The notes under the pieces are model-generated. The model worked only from the letters and a program-made list of their open reading frames with translations. It was not told the DNA's origin and did not search any database. A DNA stretch of 61,393 nt from an uncultured Acidobacteriaceae bacterium (GTDB taxonomy: Bacteria > Acidobacteriota > Terriglobia > Terriglobales > Acidobacteriaceae), in contig CAIWFH010000140.1 of the NCBI GenBank assembly GCA_903911925.1, forward strand, positions 1-61,393, written 5' to 3'. The position numbers and the translations under genes are program-made. Shown one piece after another: positions 35,162-45,876 of this stretch (position 1 is its first letter; each line of letters opens with the position of its first letter).

Positions 35162-36748
35162 TCAATGGCGGAAGTGGCGCATGCCGGTAAAGACCATGGC
35201 CATGCCCAGGCGGTCGGCGGCGGTGATCACGTCTTCATCCTTGACCGAGCCGCCGGGTTGGATGACGGCGGTGGCTCCGGCGGCAGCTACTGCTTCAAGG
35301 CCGTCGGGGAAGGGAAAGAATGCGTCGGAGGCGGCGACGCAGCCCTTGAGCGGCAACACCGCTTTCATGGCTCCGAAGCGGGCGGCGTCTACGCGGCTCA
35401 TCTGGCCGGCGCCTACGCCGAGAGTCTGGCCGTCGCGGGCATAGACGATGGCGTTCGATTTGACGTGCTTGCAAACGCGCCAGGCGAAGAGCAGATCGTG
35501 CAGTTCTTGTGCCGTTGGCGGACGCCATGTGGCCACCTTCAACTCCGACTGGTTGGGGCAGGCGCTCACTTTTCCGGTGTCGGCGTCCTGCAATAACAGG
35601 CCACCAGACACGTGCTTGACCACCGGCCGGGGCGGCGCGGAGCGGACTTCGACCAGGCGCAGATTCTTTCTGGCGGCGAAGAGTTCGAGGGCCGCTGGGG
35701 TGAAGGCCGGGGCGGCGATGGCCTCAACAAACAGCTTGGCGATTTCGGCTGCTGCCTCGGCGTCCACTTCGCGGTTGATGCCGATAACGCCGCCAAAGGC
35801 AGAGACGGGGTCGCAGGCGAGGGCCTTGGTGTAGGCCTCAAGGATGGTTGCGCCAGTGGCCGCGCCGCAGGGGTTGGTGTGCTTGACGATGATTGCGGCC
35901 GGCTCATCGAATTCCTGGGCAAGCTCCCAGCAAGCGTCCAGATCGACGATGTTGTTGAAGCTGAGTTCCTTGCCCTGAAGCTGGCGTGCGCCCGCGATGC
36001 CGAGGCCTGTGCCATCGGCATAAAGGGCGGCGCGCTGGTGGGGGTTCTCGCCATAGCGGAGCGATTGCGCGAGCGGCATGTTTATGCGCAGCGCGGCGGG
36101 GAAGGCACTGGCATCGGGCGCGGCTAGATTTTCGGGTGCGGGCGCGTCGGCGACCCGGTCCAGCGTGTTGGCGATGGCAGTGTCGTAGGCTGCGGTGGTG
36201 GCGAAGGCCTGTTTGGCGAGGCGCCAGCGGGTTTCCCGGGACAGCTGTCCGCGGTTGGTCTTCAGTTCATCGATCAGCCCGGGGTAATCGGAGACGCGGG
36301 TGACGATAGCCACATCTTCAAAATTCTTTGCGGCGGAGCGGACCATGGAGGGGCCGCCGATGTCGATGTTTTCGATGAGATGGCCCAGGGAGACGCCGGG
36401 CTGGGCCGCGGTCTTTTCAAACGCGTAGAGGTTGACCACCACCATGTCAATAGGCTCGATGCCGTGGGCGGCAACGGCAGCCTCATGCTGGGCATTGCCG
36501 CGGATATAAAGCAGGCCGCCGTGAACCTTGGGATGGAGGGTCTTGACGCGGCCGTCGAGCATCTCCGGGAAGCCCGTTAGTTCGCTGATGTCTTTGACGG
36601 TCAGCCCTGCCTCGCGCAGCGCCTTTGCCGTTCCGCCGGTGGAGACCAGTTCCACGCCAAAGCCTGCCAGGGCCTGGGCAAACTCAGCCAGTCCGGTTTT
36701 GTCGGTAACGCTCAGCAGGGCCCGCTTGATCTGCTTTTCCGCGCTCAT
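35162..36748 (-). CDS. purH: Bifunctional AICAR formyltransferase/IMP cyclohydrolase
   Basis: PurH carries out the last two steps of IMP synthesis. The 528-residue protein starts with the cyclohydrolase domain ([42 protein letters not shown]) and continues with the formyltransferase half ([41 protein letters not shown]). The ATG at 36748 has an AAGGAG site; the frame is open to 36808 but the family starts here. It is monocistronic. Confidence 0.97.
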   Translation of the reverse strand: MSAEKQIKRALLSVTDKTGLAEFAQALAGFGVELVSTGGTAKALREAGLTVKDISELTGFPEMLDGRVKTLHPKVHGGLLYIRGNAQHEAAVAAHGIEPIDMVVVNLYAFEKTAAQPGVSLGHLIENIDIGGPSMVRSAAKNFEDVAIVTRVSDYPGLIDELKTNRGQLSRETRWRLAKQAFATTAAYDTAIANTLDRVADAPAPENLAAPDASAFPAALRINMPLAQSLRYGENPHQRAALYADGTGLGIAGARQLQGKELSFNNIVDLDACWELAQEFDEPAAIIVKHTNPCGAATGATILEAYTKALACDPVSAFGGVIGINREVDAEAAAEIAKLFVEAIAAPAFTPAALELFAARKNLRLVEVRSAPPRPVVKHVSGGLLLQDADTGKVSACPNQSELKVATWRPPTAQELHDLLFAWRVCKHVKSNAIVYARDGQTLGVGAGQMSRVDAARFGAMKAVLPLKGCVAASDAFFPFPDGLEAVAAAGATAVIQPGGSVKDEDVITAADRLGMAMVFTGMRHFRH

Positions 36749-36927
36749 CGTTCTTCTCCTTGACACTGTCAATACGTTTACGGCGCTATGTGCATTTGAA
36801 TCAAACACCAGATTACATCGGATGGCCGGATTTGAAAGGTAACCGAATTATGGTATTCCGGAGCCATGCGATTGAAGACCGGCCTCGGTAACCAACGATG
36901 TAGTTGAAAATGCTTTAAAGTGATGTT

Positions 36928-37809
36928 ATGGGCAGTTACTCGCCAGATCAGCCGCCGCTCGGCCACGGAACCCTCAACGGGGGGACGGGGAATCAGCCGG
37001 AGATTTTGCCGCCTGAGGGGGGCTATATGCCTCCGCAGCAGACGATGCGGAGGCCGCGTACGTCATGGGAAGTTGCGCCGGCCACCTACTTCCTGGTTGG
37101 CATAAATTGCCTGGTGTTTCTGGTAATGGCGCTGAAGGGCGTGAGCCTGTTTGCTCCCACCTCTCTTCAACTGCTTCACTTCGGCGCGGACCATGCCGGT
37201 TTGGTTCTTATCGGCGGTCAGTGGTGGCGGATTGTGACCGCCATGTTTGTGCATGTGGGGATCATCCACCTGGCAACGAACATGTGGTGTCTGTGGAACC
37301 TGGGTATGCTGGCCGAGCCTTTGGCGGGTTCGGCAGGGCTGCTGACCGCTTACGTCCTGTCCGGCGCGTCGGGCAACCTGTTGTCAACCTTGGTTAACTG
37401 GCTGTGGCCACTCCATGATGCGGCCGGAAGCGTGGAGTTTCCCGTGGGCGCCGGGGCGTCGGGAGCTGTCTTTGGGATTGCCGGCGTGCTCATTATTCTC
37501 CTAAAGTCGCCGCGGCTGCCGGTGCCTCTCGCCGAAGTACGCAAGCTGCGCAAGTCGGTAATCTATTTTGCCGCCATCAATTTCATCATCGGCATAGGTA
37601 CCATCATTCCGGGCATTGGGGTTCGGATTGACAATTATGCTCATCTGGGCGGTTTTGCCTGCGGATTGCTGTTTGCCGTGCCCATGGTTCCGCGACTTGG
37701 CTCGCCGCGCGCGCTATTCACCAGGCGTCGCCGCATTTCTGTAGCGATGATCGTCGCCTTGTTGGTGCTCTTCGGTTTTTACCTAGCGCACGTGCCGCCG
37801 CAAGGCTGA
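36928..37809 (+). CDS. Rhomboid-family intramembrane serine protease
   Basis: The 293-residue protein has a proline/glycine-rich N-terminal tail of about 45 residues, then six or seven membrane segments. The catalytic serine is in GAGASGAVFGIAG and the histidine in DNYAHLGGFACG; FVHVGIIHLATNMWCLWNLG is the typical helix 2 region. Rhomboids cut membrane proteins within the bilayer; the substrate is unknown here. Confidence 0.94.
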   Translation: MGSYSPDQPPLGHGTLNGGTGNQPEILPPEGGYMPPQQTMRRPRTSWEVAPATYFLVGINCLVFLVMALKGVSLFAPTSLQLLHFGADHAGLVLIGGQWWRIVTAMFVHVGIIHLATNMWCLWNLGMLAEPLAGSAGLLTAYVLSGASGNLLSTLVNWLWPLHDAAGSVEFPVGAGASGAVFGIAGVLIILLKSPRLPVPLAEVRKLRKSVIYFAAINFIIGIGTIIPGIGVRIDNYAHLGGFACGLLFAVPMVPRLGSPRALFTRRRRISVAMIVALLVLFGFYLAHVPPQG

Positions 37810-37892
37810 ATCTCTTCAATTGTCCGCAGCGATTTGTGCAAAAATAGTCGCGTACGCCGTCGGTCTTGCTCCCATTCCCAGGAGGCATAAAT

Positions 37893-38855
37893 ATGAAGCG
37901 CCGCGAGTTTATCAGGCAAGCCGCTATTACCGCAGCCGCCGTTGCATCCACCAGCCAAATCAATGCTTCCACCACCACGCCGTCCGATCCAATTGAGCGG
38001 CGCGCGCTGGGCAGGACCGGGGAAAAGCTTTCGATTATTGGGTTTGGCGGGATTGTGGTGATGAACGAAGAGACCGGCGCGGCCAAAAACATTGTTGCCG
38101 AGGCCGTGGACCGGGGCGTGAATTACTTCGACGTGGCTCCAAGCTATGGCAATGCGCAGGAGCGGCTGGGGCCGGCGCTGGCGCCATACCGGAAGAACTG
38201 CTTCCTGGCCTGCAAGACCGACGGGCGCTCGAAGGACGATTCGAGGGCGGACCTCGAAAACTCGCTGAAGCTGCTGAAGACCGACCACCTGGATCTTTAC
38301 CAGTTCCATGCGCTGACCAAGATGGCCGATCTGGACAAGGTGCTGGGGCCGGGCGGGGCGATGGAGACGTTTGAAGCGGCAAAGAAGGAAGGCAAGATCA
38401 GGTTCATCGGTTTCTCAGTGCACTCGGCTGAGACCGCGCTGGCGGCGATGGACCGCTACCATTTCGACACCATTTTGTTTCCGCTGAACTGGGTGCTGTT
38501 TACACAGGCCGGCTTCGGGCCGCAGATTCTGAAGAAGGCGCAGGAGAAGCGGATGGGCATTCTGGCGCTGAAGGGCATGGCCAAAACGGCGTGGCCGGAG
38601 GGCGCAAAGGAAAATCATCCGCAGCCCAAGTGCTGGTATCAGCCGGCGGCCTTTCCCCATGAAGCTTCACTGGGGCTGCGCTGGACGCTGAGCCACCCGA
38701 TTACCGCGGCTATTCCGCCGGGGGATGAGAAATATTTCCGCCTGGCGATGGACGTGGCGCAGAGCTACAAGCCGCTGGAGGCAGCCGAGGAGAAGACGCT
38801 TCTCGCCGGCGGTCCGGGAACGGAGCCGATTTTCCACCTGGGGAACGATGTGTAG
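37893..38855 (+). CDS. Aldo/keto reductase with Tat signal
   Basis: The N terminus MKRREFIRQAAITAAAVAS is a twin-arginine signal, so the enzyme is exported folded. The AKR tetrad is seen as Asp and Tyr in YFDVAPSYG, Lys in ACKTDGRS and His in YQFHAL. The 320-residue length suits the family. AGGAGG precedes the ATG at 37893. A periplasmic AKR is uncommon and could act on sugars or quinones. Confidence 0.92.
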   Translation: MKRREFIRQAAITAAAVASTSQINASTTTPSDPIERRALGRTGEKLSIIGFGGIVVMNEETGAAKNIVAEAVDRGVNYFDVAPSYGNAQERLGPALAPYRKNCFLACKTDGRSKDDSRADLENSLKLLKTDHLDLYQFHALTKMADLDKVLGPGGAMETFEAAKKEGKIRFIGFSVHSAETALAAMDRYHFDTILFPLNWVLFTQAGFGPQILKKAQEKRMGILALKGMAKTAWPEGAKENHPQPKCWYQPAAFPHEASLGLRWTLSHPITAAIPPGDEKYFRLAMDVAQSYKPLEAAEEKTLLAGGPGTEPIFHLGNDV

Positions 38856-39252
38856 CGTGAAGTGACTAAAATTCGCATCGCCAATCCAGAGCCGTTCCCC
38901 GACTCGATCTGAATCATCTGCTCGCACCCCTACCCCACCCGCCGTAAGGTGTTTGGGGCAAATTGGCTATTTTCAATGGGTTGGAAGCATGGTTCTACCC
39001 TAAGTTGGTTCGTTTGTGGAATTTGAACCGCATAATCCTGATGGCAAAGGGGTTACAGGTGTTCTTCTCGGGACTGCCGGCGGAGACGGGTTCTCTGGAT
39101 GGACATCATGATTTAATCGTGCTCCAAGGGAGCACAATTATCTGCAAACTCCGATCAAAAAAGTGGACAGTACACACGCAGTTCCCTCGACGCGCTGGGC
39201 TTGCTCAGGAGGACAGATTTGTGAGGGACCGCACCTATTCACCTGCCTGCGA
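38856..39252. other. Gap with repeat DNA
   Basis: Apart from the inverse copy of the dispersed repeat at 38949-39010 and a degenerate CTCGACGCGCTGGGCTTGCT word near 39187, no gene-like frame or hairpin was found. Confidence 0.6.
38949..39010. repeat. Dispersed repeat, copy D2 (inverse)
   Basis: GTTTGGGGCAAATTGGCT, then TTTTCAATGGGTTGG, AAGCATGGTTCTACCC and TAAGTTGGTT, the reverse complement of 27624-27683 with a few differences. It lies 34 bases from 40-base repeats of no known origin. Confidence 0.8.
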
Positions 39253-39600
39253 TCACCGCGTGGCTGTGGAGGCGAACTTCTTGACCATGGCCAGCAGCAG
39301 CTTGCGGTCGCTGTCGTTAAGGTTCGAGGAGTAGCGGCGAATCTGGGTGAGGAAGCGCAGTTCCTCGTCAGTGAGCTTTTGGGTGTTCATTTGGTGGCCA
39401 AGCGTGTCGTCGGCGAAGAACGCCGAGATAGGCAGATCGAGAGCCATGGCAATTTTTGAAAGCGTGTCAAGCGAGGGAACGGTGTGGCCGTTCTCAACGC
39501 GCGACAGGTAGCAGCGCAACAAGCCGGTCTTCTTTTCGATATCCCCTTGTGAAAGCCCCTTTTGCAGCCTGTGAGCTCGAATGGTGGTGCCGATCTTCAT
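39253..39600 (-). CDS. XRE-family transcriptional regulator
   Basis: The 115-residue protein has a lambda-repressor type HTH at residues 5-60: IGTTIRAHRLQKGLSQGD, then LSRVENGHTVPSLDTLSKIA. The C-terminal half, TDEELRFLTQIRRYSSNLND, is helical and possibly a dimer or ligand part. The start is the ATG at 39600; a GTG one codon earlier is possible. Targets are unknown; no operon partner is seen. Confidence 0.9.
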   Translation of the reverse strand: MKIGTTIRAHRLQKGLSQGDIEKKTGLLRCYLSRVENGHTVPSLDTLSKIAMALDLPISAFFADDTLGHQMNTQKLTDEELRFLTQIRRYSSNLNDSDRKLLLAMVKKFASTATR

Positions 39601-39603
39601 CAC

Positions 39604-40185
39604 GGAAGAGGTCCCCTTCGATTGCCGCCGGGGTTAACTCTCCCGGTAGCAATGAAATGATTATTGACACAAGAGTTAACATGCCGGACGAGCAGATTGC
39701 AAGCTCGCGGATCACTGATTCGAACTGTTTTTGATTGCGCATGCGCGAGCCGATTTGTTGCGAACGTGCAATTCGGAGAACGCCGGAGGCAGGGACTAGA
39801 GAGTTTGCAGAGAAACTCCTGAATCCAGATGATCGCGGCGAAAAGCACCAGGCAGGGGCTAAAGCCCGGGAATGTCTTCTGCGTGTGCGGCACAACTAAA
39901 GAGGCTGCGGAAAAAGGCGTGATCATCGCTGCAAGCCACAGAAGAGCGAACGCAGGGGCTAAAGCCCGGCATTGATTTTAAGGCGTTTACGGCACGACTG
40001 AAGTCGTGCCCCGACACTTCGTGCCACTCCGGATGAGTTTTTTCACAAGCTGAAAAGTCGTGCCCTGACACTTCCTGCCTTCTAGAAGATGTTTTTCCGC
40101 AGCTTGTGATATTGAAGTCCCAGGCGGTCGGATGCCGGGAGTAGAGTGGGAGGGAATGTTTTTTGAGGCAAAGGAGCAGGGTAAG
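39604..40185. other. Gap filled with REP-like repeats
   Basis: No credible gene. From about 39851 it consists mostly of repeat units of the family also found inside rimI. Short frames here (for example 39859-40071 minus) are translated repeat. Confidence 0.65.
39855..40078. repeat. REP-like repeats of the rimI-inserted family
   Basis: GGGGCTAAAGCCC occurs at 39855-39867 and 39955-39967, and GCACGACTGAAGTCGTGCC at 39992-40010. A GAAAAGTCGTGCCCTGACAC word lies at 40050-40069. The spacing of the first pair is 100 bases, close to the 102-base period seen in rimI. Confidence 0.85.
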
Positions 40186-41520
40186 ATGATTTCACGGCGC
40201 AACTTCGTCAAGACATCGGTGCTGGGATCGGCGGCCGCTCTCGCGTCGCGCAGCCCTCTTTTTGGCAGCACGGCAACCGGGGGCGATGGCAAGCCCGCCT
40301 TTCGCTTTGGTGCCAACTACACGCCGCGCAAGCGCTGGTGGTTCTGCTGGCTCGACTGGGACCAGCGGGCAATTGAAGACGATTTGAGCGGGGTGGCGTC
40401 ACTGGGGTTGGATCACATTCGCATCCAGGTGCTGTGGCCGTTGTTCCAGCCCGGAATCACTACCGTGAGCGACCGCTGCCTGGCCAATCTGCACTCGCTG
40501 CTGGATGCCGCCGATCATGCGGGGCTGGACGTGGAAATCACGGTCCTGGACGGGTGGATGAGCGGGCTCTCGTACCTGCCGGCATGGGTGATGCCGGTGG
40601 CTATCCCTGAAAAAGAAGAGAACTGGAACATCTTCACCTCGCGCCGGGTGATCGAGGCGGAGAAACTGCTGTTCAAGAAAATTGCGGAAACGGTGGGCAC
40701 ACACAAGCGGTTCATGGGCTTCGATATCGGCAATGAACTGGGCGTGCTGATGAGCATCAACAACCCGGCGACGCCGCAACAGGCAGACGCGTGGGCTACG
40801 GAGATTCTTGCCTATTGCGAAGAGATTGCTCCCGGCAAGTTCCATGTAAACGGCGCCGACGATTCGCACTGGTTTGCCGATTTCGGCTTTACTCGCCGGA
40901 ACCTGGCCACCGTGGGCAGCGCCACGGTGATGCACTCCTACATCTTTTTCACCGGGGTTCTGGAGCGGTACAAGTACAACGATCCGGCATCGCTGCACCT
41001 GGCCGACTACATGATCGAACTGGGGGCCGCTTTCCAGACCGATCCCCACCGCAAGGTGTGGGTGGAAGAGATCGGGGTCGCGGACGGATGGATGCCGGAG
41101 GAATACAAACCGGAGTTTATGGAACAAACGGTGCGCAACATCGCGGCCACCGGCAAGGCCTGGGGAATTACCTGGTGGGATACGCACGATCTCGATCCGG
41201 CCATCAAGGACTTCAACACGCTGGAGTACAGCCTTGGCCTGCTTGACGTGAACAACAAGCCGAAGCCGCTGGGCAAGAAGTTTGCGGCGCTGGCTGCGGA
41301 GTTGAGGCGCCATCCGCAGGAAGTATTGCCGCGGCCGACGGCGCTGGTAATTCCGGATGCGGGATTGCAAACCAAGTCATGGCCGGCGGACTGGAAATTT
41401 GCCACGCCTTACATGAAGCTGATTGACCAGGGCAAGACGCCGCAGATCGTAGTCGAGAGCCGGGCCAAAGACGAGGCATATCTGCGCTCGCGGGGGATTA
41501 CGGAATTGGTGGGGATCTGA
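40186..41520 (+). CDS. Cellulase-like glycoside hydrolase (GH5 fold), Tat exported
   Basis: MISRRNFVKTSVLGSAAA is a Tat signal. The (beta/alpha)8 barrel is suggested by FGANYTPRKRWWFCW, HIRIQVLWPLFQPG, then the acid/base glutamate in GFDIGNELG and the nucleophile in KVWVEEIGV. A C-terminal extension of about 100 residues follows. AAGGAG precedes the ATG at 40186. Substrate is uncertain; beta-glucan or mannan is plausible. Confidence 0.88.
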   Translation: MISRRNFVKTSVLGSAAALASRSPLFGSTATGGDGKPAFRFGANYTPRKRWWFCWLDWDQRAIEDDLSGVASLGLDHIRIQVLWPLFQPGITTVSDRCLANLHSLLDAADHAGLDVEITVLDGWMSGLSYLPAWVMPVAIPEKEENWNIFTSRRVIEAEKLLFKKIAETVGTHKRFMGFDIGNELGVLMSINNPATPQQADAWATEILAYCEEIAPGKFHVNGADDSHWFADFGFTRRNLATVGSATVMHSYIFFTGVLERYKYNDPASLHLADYMIELGAAFQTDPHRKVWVEEIGVADGWMPEEYKPEFMEQTVRNIAATGKAWGITWWDTHDLDPAIKDFNTLEYSLGLLDVNNKPKPLGKKFAALAAELRRHPQEVLPRPTALVIPDAGLQTKSWPADWKFATPYMKLIDQGKTPQIVVESRAKDEAYLRSRGITELVGI

Positions 41521-41620
41521 GGCAGCAAGGCAGCGAGTCAGCAAGTTAGCAGACGGGAGTCGTCGGCTCAGGGTACGTTTGTTTAAGGGTCGGCCACTCC
41601 CGTGTAACTCGTTCCGTTGT

Positions 41621-42730
41621 CTATTCGTAGGCCAGGGCGTCGATGGGGTCTTTGCGGGCGGCCATCCACGCGGGGTAGAGCGCGCCACACAGAGCGCCTG
41701 CGAAAGCGATCAGGGTTCCGTTGGCCAGCCATTGTCCAGTGAGTTCGAAGGCAAAGCCCGGGAATCGCACAGCCAAGATTGCGCGGACTCCAAATGTGGC
41801 CGCAATGCCCACGACCACGCCGACCAAAGCGAGCACTGCACATTCGCGCAGTACCACGCCAACGACCGTCAGTTTGGAAGCACCCATAGACTTGAGAATG
41901 CCAATCTCGCGGGTGCGTTCCATTACCGCTGTGTACATGGATTGGAAGATGACCAGGAAGCCGACGATGACGGCAATCGCGATGACGACGTTCAGCGCTA
42001 GATCGAAACCGGGAAAGCGCGATGGAGTGTACATGGAGAGGATGTCGTCCATGGCCTGGACGCGATAGTCCTTCAGGCCATTCGTGGATTCGATCTCCTG
42101 GCGGATCAGGCCTTCGTTGGCGAAATTGTCGCTCTTGATGTAAATGATGGAAGCTTTTCCATCCGAGCCTGTGAGTGCAGCCAAGGTCTCGATGGGGATC
42201 ATCCTGCGGCCGCCCCTCCCACTCTCGACGATACCGCAGACGCGGAAGTCGTGATGGAGGCTCTGAATGGCAACGATATCGCCTACGCGATGACCGCCGC
42301 CAGTCCTGGCCCAAACATCGTCGATGATTACGTCGTTTGGCCCCTGAAACGGACCGCCCGAGATGAAGGTGAATGGCTTGAGGGCGTTGAAGGTGGGGTA
42401 ATCGATGCCATAGAGAATCTCGATGGAGCTTCCCATGGCGAAGTTCTGGATTACCGGTGCGGCTACTGAAACGTGCGGCAAGGTGGACAGGAACGGGGCG
42501 AGCTTGGCCGACATGGAAGCGCCGCTCATTCCGTTCATAAAGCTGGCATTCGACGGGCTGACCACGAGGTCTGCGCCGATGCCGTTGGTGCGCTGCTTCT
42601 GGTCGTTGAGCATACCCATGAAGATGGCGACGATCGACAGGATCATGACCACTTCAATGGCCACTGCCAGCACGCTGATGATGGAGCGAACGGGACGGTG
42701 CAGCAGGTTGGCAAAGATGAGCTTGTTCAT
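41621..42730 (-). CDS. ABC transporter permease of FtsX/MacB type
   Basis: The 369-residue protein has an N-terminal membrane segment (RSIISVLAVAIEVVMILSI), an extracytoplasmic domain of about 200 residues, and three C-terminal membrane helices with MERTREIGILKSMGAS, the usual FtsX-family loop. It should work with an ATPase, but no ABC subunit is adjacent, so the partner is elsewhere. Role (lipoprotein, antibiotic or lipid export) is open. Confidence 0.9.
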   Translation of the reverse strand: MNKLIFANLLHRPVRSIISVLAVAIEVVMILSIVAIFMGMLNDQKQRTNGIGADLVVSPSNASFMNGMSGASMSAKLAPFLSTLPHVSVAAPVIQNFAMGSSIEILYGIDYPTFNALKPFTFISGGPFQGPNDVIIDDVWARTGGGHRVGDIVAIQSLHHDFRVCGIVESGRGGRRMIPIETLAALTGSDGKASIIYIKSDNFANEGLIRQEIESTNGLKDYRVQAMDDILSMYTPSRFPGFDLALNVVIAIAVIVGFLVIFQSMYTAVMERTREIGILKSMGASKLTVVGVVLRECAVLALVGVVVGIAATFGVRAILAVRFPGFAFELTGQWLANGTLIAFAGALCGALYPAWMAARKDPIDALAYE

Positions 42731-43009
42731 TGTCGAGCGTTGCTCCGGACGGGATGAAAAACCGCAAAAACCCTTCGCCTTCAGGGTAACAGCCTGGGGT
42801 GGTGAGGTTTGGCGGCTGAGGTTGATTGCGACTATCCCTGCGTGGCAGCACGGGGTAAATCTTTAATAAATAAGCGCATTGGAGGGCCCGTGCCTCCAGG
42901 CTTATGAAAAGAAGGGAAATGCGCTCTCTTTGTCTTTGACTCGGCCAAGATGCCGGTTTATTGTTGTGATGAAAATCCTTTGGGTACTTTGCCCTGTCAG
43001 TGGTTGCCG

Positions 43010-43534
43010 ATGGGAAACTTTGGAGAAGACCTGCGCATGGAGCGGTTGTCTCGCGGCATTGCGCTGGAAGAAATTATCGCGATCACCAAAATCAGCAGGC
43101 GGCACCTGGTCGCGCTGGAGCAGGAGAAGTTTCGCCAGCTTCCGGGCGGCATTTTAAGCAAGGGCATTGTGCGTGGGTACGCCGGCGCTTTGGGGCTGGA
43201 CCAAAGCGACTGGACCGAGCGTTTTCTGAAGGCGTATACCGCCTCAGGACAAATGTCGGAAGACGACCGCAGTTGGACGGCTTTTGCCGCCAACGTGGGC
43301 AAGGCGCGCATTCTGCGCCACGATGCGTTGGAAATACGGCTTCGGTGGCTGGGAGCGATTCTTCTTTTGGTTGTGGTAACGGCGGCCGCCTACGTTACAG
43401 TGCGGTACTATGGCTTGCGGTCGGGCTGGTGGCCCACGCTGTTGCCGGTCAAGGAAGTATCTAAGGCCTTCCATGACTTCTTCGCCTCGGTCCACTGGCT
43501 GTGGGTTCATATCGTTGCCTGGCTCGACCGCTGA
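43010..43534 (+). CDS. RodZ-like helix-turn-helix membrane protein (short)
   Basis: The 174-residue protein starts MGNFGEDLRMERLSRGIALE, the typical RodZ/HTH_25 opening, with LEEIIAITKISRRHLVALEQ following, then one membrane segment (WLGAILLLVVVTAAAYVTV). A short periplasmic tail ends the protein. True RodZ links MreB to the wall; the short tail here suggests a reduced relative. The start at 43010 fits the family; the frame is open to 42950. Confidence 0.85.
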   Translation: MGNFGEDLRMERLSRGIALEEIIAITKISRRHLVALEQEKFRQLPGGILSKGIVRGYAGALGLDQSDWTERFLKAYTASGQMSEDDRSWTAFAANVGKARILRHDALEIRLRWLGAILLLVVVTAAAYVTVRYYGLRSGWWPTLLPVKEVSKAFHDFFASVHWLWVHIVAWLDR

Positions 43535-43815
43535 CGCGGACTTATTTGCCCTGAAAATCCTGTTCACCCGCTCAACGTTACCCTTGGGGCCGTGGGACTC
43601 GCCATTCGCTGCAAGTCTTTGCGCCTGCCCACATGCGGCAATTACCATGGAAGAATGCATCCCAAGGCGCGAGCCTGACGGTGCTGGCATGCCCTGTGCG
43701 GGAGTGGGTCCGCTGCGATAGAGGTTGATTGCGCTCCGCTGCGGTGATCCATCATGAACCGGTCCCCGTTCCAGGCTGCCCAAATTGAATTCCCTGCAAT
43801 GGGAGGAGAGTTTAG

Positions 43816-44979
43816 TTGAGCGACCGTTTCCTGTTTACTTCTGAGTCCGTCACGGAAGGCCATCCCGACAAGATTGCCGACCAGGTTTCCGATGCCATCC
43901 TTGATGCCTGCCTGGAGCAGGATCCCTACAGCCGCGTTGCGGCAGAGACGCTGACGGCCACCGGCCTGGTGGTCATTGCCGGCGAAATCACCACCAAGGC
44001 CTATGTGGATTTTCAGACCCTGGTGCGCGGGGTTGTGGCCTCAATTGGCTACGACAACGCCCTCTATGGTTTCGATTCGAATACCTGTGCCGTGATCTCC
44101 ACCATCAACAAGCAGTCCGGCGACATTGCCCAGGGTGTTGACACCGGCGGCGCCGGCGACCAGGGCATGATGTTCGGCTACGCCTCAAACGAAACGCCGG
44201 AACTGATGCCCGCGCCCATCTCGCTGGCTCACAAACTCTGCCGGCAATTGACGGCGGTTCGCAAGTCTGGCAAGCTGCCTTACCTGCGTCCCGACGGCAA
44301 GAGCCAGGTGACGGTGGAGTACGACGAGAACGGCAAGCCGGCGCGCATTGACGCGGTGGTGATCAGCAGCCAGCACTCGGAGACGGTTTCAAACGAAGAC
44401 CTGCACGCCGACATTCTGAAGTATGTTATCCAGGCTGTTTTGCCGGCCGAGTGGCTCGACGAGCACACCAAGTACCACATCAACCCGACGGGACGGTTTG
44501 TGATCGGCGGACCCATGGGCGACACCGGGCTGACCGGCCGCAAAATCATCGTGGACACCTACGGTGGCGCGGGCCGTCACGGCGGCGGCGCTTTCAGCGG
44601 CAAGGACCCGACGAAGGTGGACCGCTCGGCGGCCTACATGGCTCGCTATATTGCCAAGAACATTGTGGCGGCAGGCCTGGCCGACCGGGCCGAAGTGCAG
44701 CTTGCCTACGCCATCGGCGTTGCAGACCCGGTGAGCGTGCGCATTGACACGTTTGGAACCGGCAAGGTTGGCGAAGCCAAGCTCACCGAACTGGTTCGCA
44801 GCAACTTCTCACTTCAGCCCAAAGGCATTATCGACAGCCTGAACCTGCGGCGTCCGATTTACCGGCAGACTGCAGCTTACGGCCACTTTGGCCGCACCGA
44901 GCCGGAGTTTACCTGGGAGGCCACCGACAAGGCAGCCGCCCTGGCCGCACAGGCTGGTTTGAAGGCAGCAGCCAAGTAG
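43816..44979 (+). CDS. metK: S-adenosylmethionine synthetase
   Basis: MetK makes SAM from methionine and ATP. The 387-residue protein begins with [20 protein letters not shown] and has [29 protein letters not shown] and the glycine-rich [17 protein letters not shown]. The start is a TTG at 43816 with GGGAGGAG upstream. A strong terminator follows at 45000. I looked for a SAM riboswitch in the leader and did not find one. Confidence 0.98.
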   Translation: MSDRFLFTSESVTEGHPDKIADQVSDAILDACLEQDPYSRVAAETLTATGLVVIAGEITTKAYVDFQTLVRGVVASIGYDNALYGFDSNTCAVISTINKQSGDIAQGVDTGGAGDQGMMFGYASNETPELMPAPISLAHKLCRQLTAVRKSGKLPYLRPDGKSQVTVEYDENGKPARIDAVVISSQHSETVSNEDLHADILKYVIQAVLPAEWLDEHTKYHINPTGRFVIGGPMGDTGLTGRKIIVDTYGGAGRHGGGAFSGKDPTKVDRSAAYMARYIAKNIVAAGLADRAEVQLAYAIGVADPVSVRIDTFGTGKVGEAKLTELVRSNFSLQPKGIIDSLNLRRPIYRQTAAYGHFGRTEPEFTWEATDKAAALAAQAGLKAAAK

Positions 44980-44999
44980 ACAGCCCGGCCCCGGCCCCG

Positions 45000-45038
45000 G
45001 AATGGGACCCTTCGTACGAAGGGTCCCATTCTTTTTTT
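45000..45038 (+). terminator. Rho-independent terminator after metK
   Basis: A perfect 15-bp stem GAATGGGACCCTTCG with its complement and a two-base loop, followed by a run of Ts. It isolates metK from the carbonic anhydrase gene. Confidence 0.95.
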
Positions 45039-45106
45039 CCACCATTAGATCCAATGAAATAGAATTCTTCGGGACAACAATCAGTCAAATAGGACGAGGG
45101 ATATCC

Positions 45107-45853
45107 ATGCGTTTTCCTGTTCTTCCTGTGCTTGTGTTCTGCTTTGCCTCAATCGCCACCGCACAATCCACGGCCCACTGGGATTACCTGGGCAAAGAGG
45201 GCCCCTTGCGCTGGGGCAAGCTGGACCCGGCATACGCGGCCTGCTCGGAGGGGCATGAGCAGTCGCCGATCGACATTCGCAACGCCCGCCTCAACAAGGC
45301 CCTGCAGCCCATCGAGTTCCATTACGTCACCGGGTCGGTAATCGAGGAGAACAACGGACACACGATCGTGGTGAACGTTAAGCCAGGCAGCTACATTGTG
45401 GCCGAAGGCGTGCGCTACGAGCTGATCCAGTTCCACTTTCACCATCCCGCCGAGGAGACGGTAAAGGGCAAATACTCCGACATGGAAGTGCACCTGGTGC
45501 ACAAGAGCGCCGATGGCAAACTGGCCGTGGTGGCGGTGCGCATGGCCGAGGATGTTGCCAAGCCGAATGCGGTGCTGGCCGCTCTTTGGCCGCAGATACC
45601 CCGGGCCAAGGGCGATACCGTGAAGGTGACGGATATGGTGAACCCCGGCGGCCTGCTGCCCGCCGACCGCGGCTATTGGACCTATACAGGGTCGCTCACC
45701 ACTCCGCCCTGCACCGAGGGCGTGCGCTGGTTTGTATTTGAAGAGGAACTTGCCCTGAGCCGCGACCAACTGCGGACCTTTGGGACGCTCTACAGGATGA
45801 ATGCACGGCCGATACAGGAGCCGCACGGGCGCAAGATCGAGGCCAACGAGTAA
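45107..45853 (+). CDS. Alpha-type carbonic anhydrase, exported
   Basis: A signal peptide (LPVLVFCFASIATAQ) precedes an alpha carbonic anhydrase that interconverts CO2 and bicarbonate. The zinc histidines are in LIQFHFHHPAEE (two) and MEVHLVHKS (one); HEQSPIDI and GSLTTPPCTEGV are further family marks. It should work in the periplasm. The ATG at 45107 has a GAGGGA site. Length (248) fits. Confidence 0.96.
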   Translation: MRFPVLPVLVFCFASIATAQSTAHWDYLGKEGPLRWGKLDPAYAACSEGHEQSPIDIRNARLNKALQPIEFHYVTGSVIEENNGHTIVVNVKPGSYIVAEGVRYELIQFHFHHPAEETVKGKYSDMEVHLVHKSADGKLAVVAVRMAEDVAKPNAVLAALWPQIPRAKGDTVKVTDMVNPGGLLPADRGYWTYTGSLTTPPCTEGVRWFVFEEELALSRDQLRTFGTLYRMNARPIQEPHGRKIEANE

Positions 45854-45876
45854 AGCAGGGACTAGGGACTTAGGGA

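Noticed and set aside
39859..40071. A 70-codon frame with two SGHDFS words
   Set aside because: It is translated repeat DNA; the words come from the GACTGAAGTCG palindrome.
40186..41520. Mannanase identification for the GH5-like enzyme
   Set aside because: Only the two catalytic glutamates and barrel pattern can be read; the substrate cannot be set from sequence alone.
43535..43815. SAM riboswitch before metK
   Set aside because: No SAM-I, SAM-II or SAM-IV core pattern could be matched, and no terminator hairpin lies before the start.
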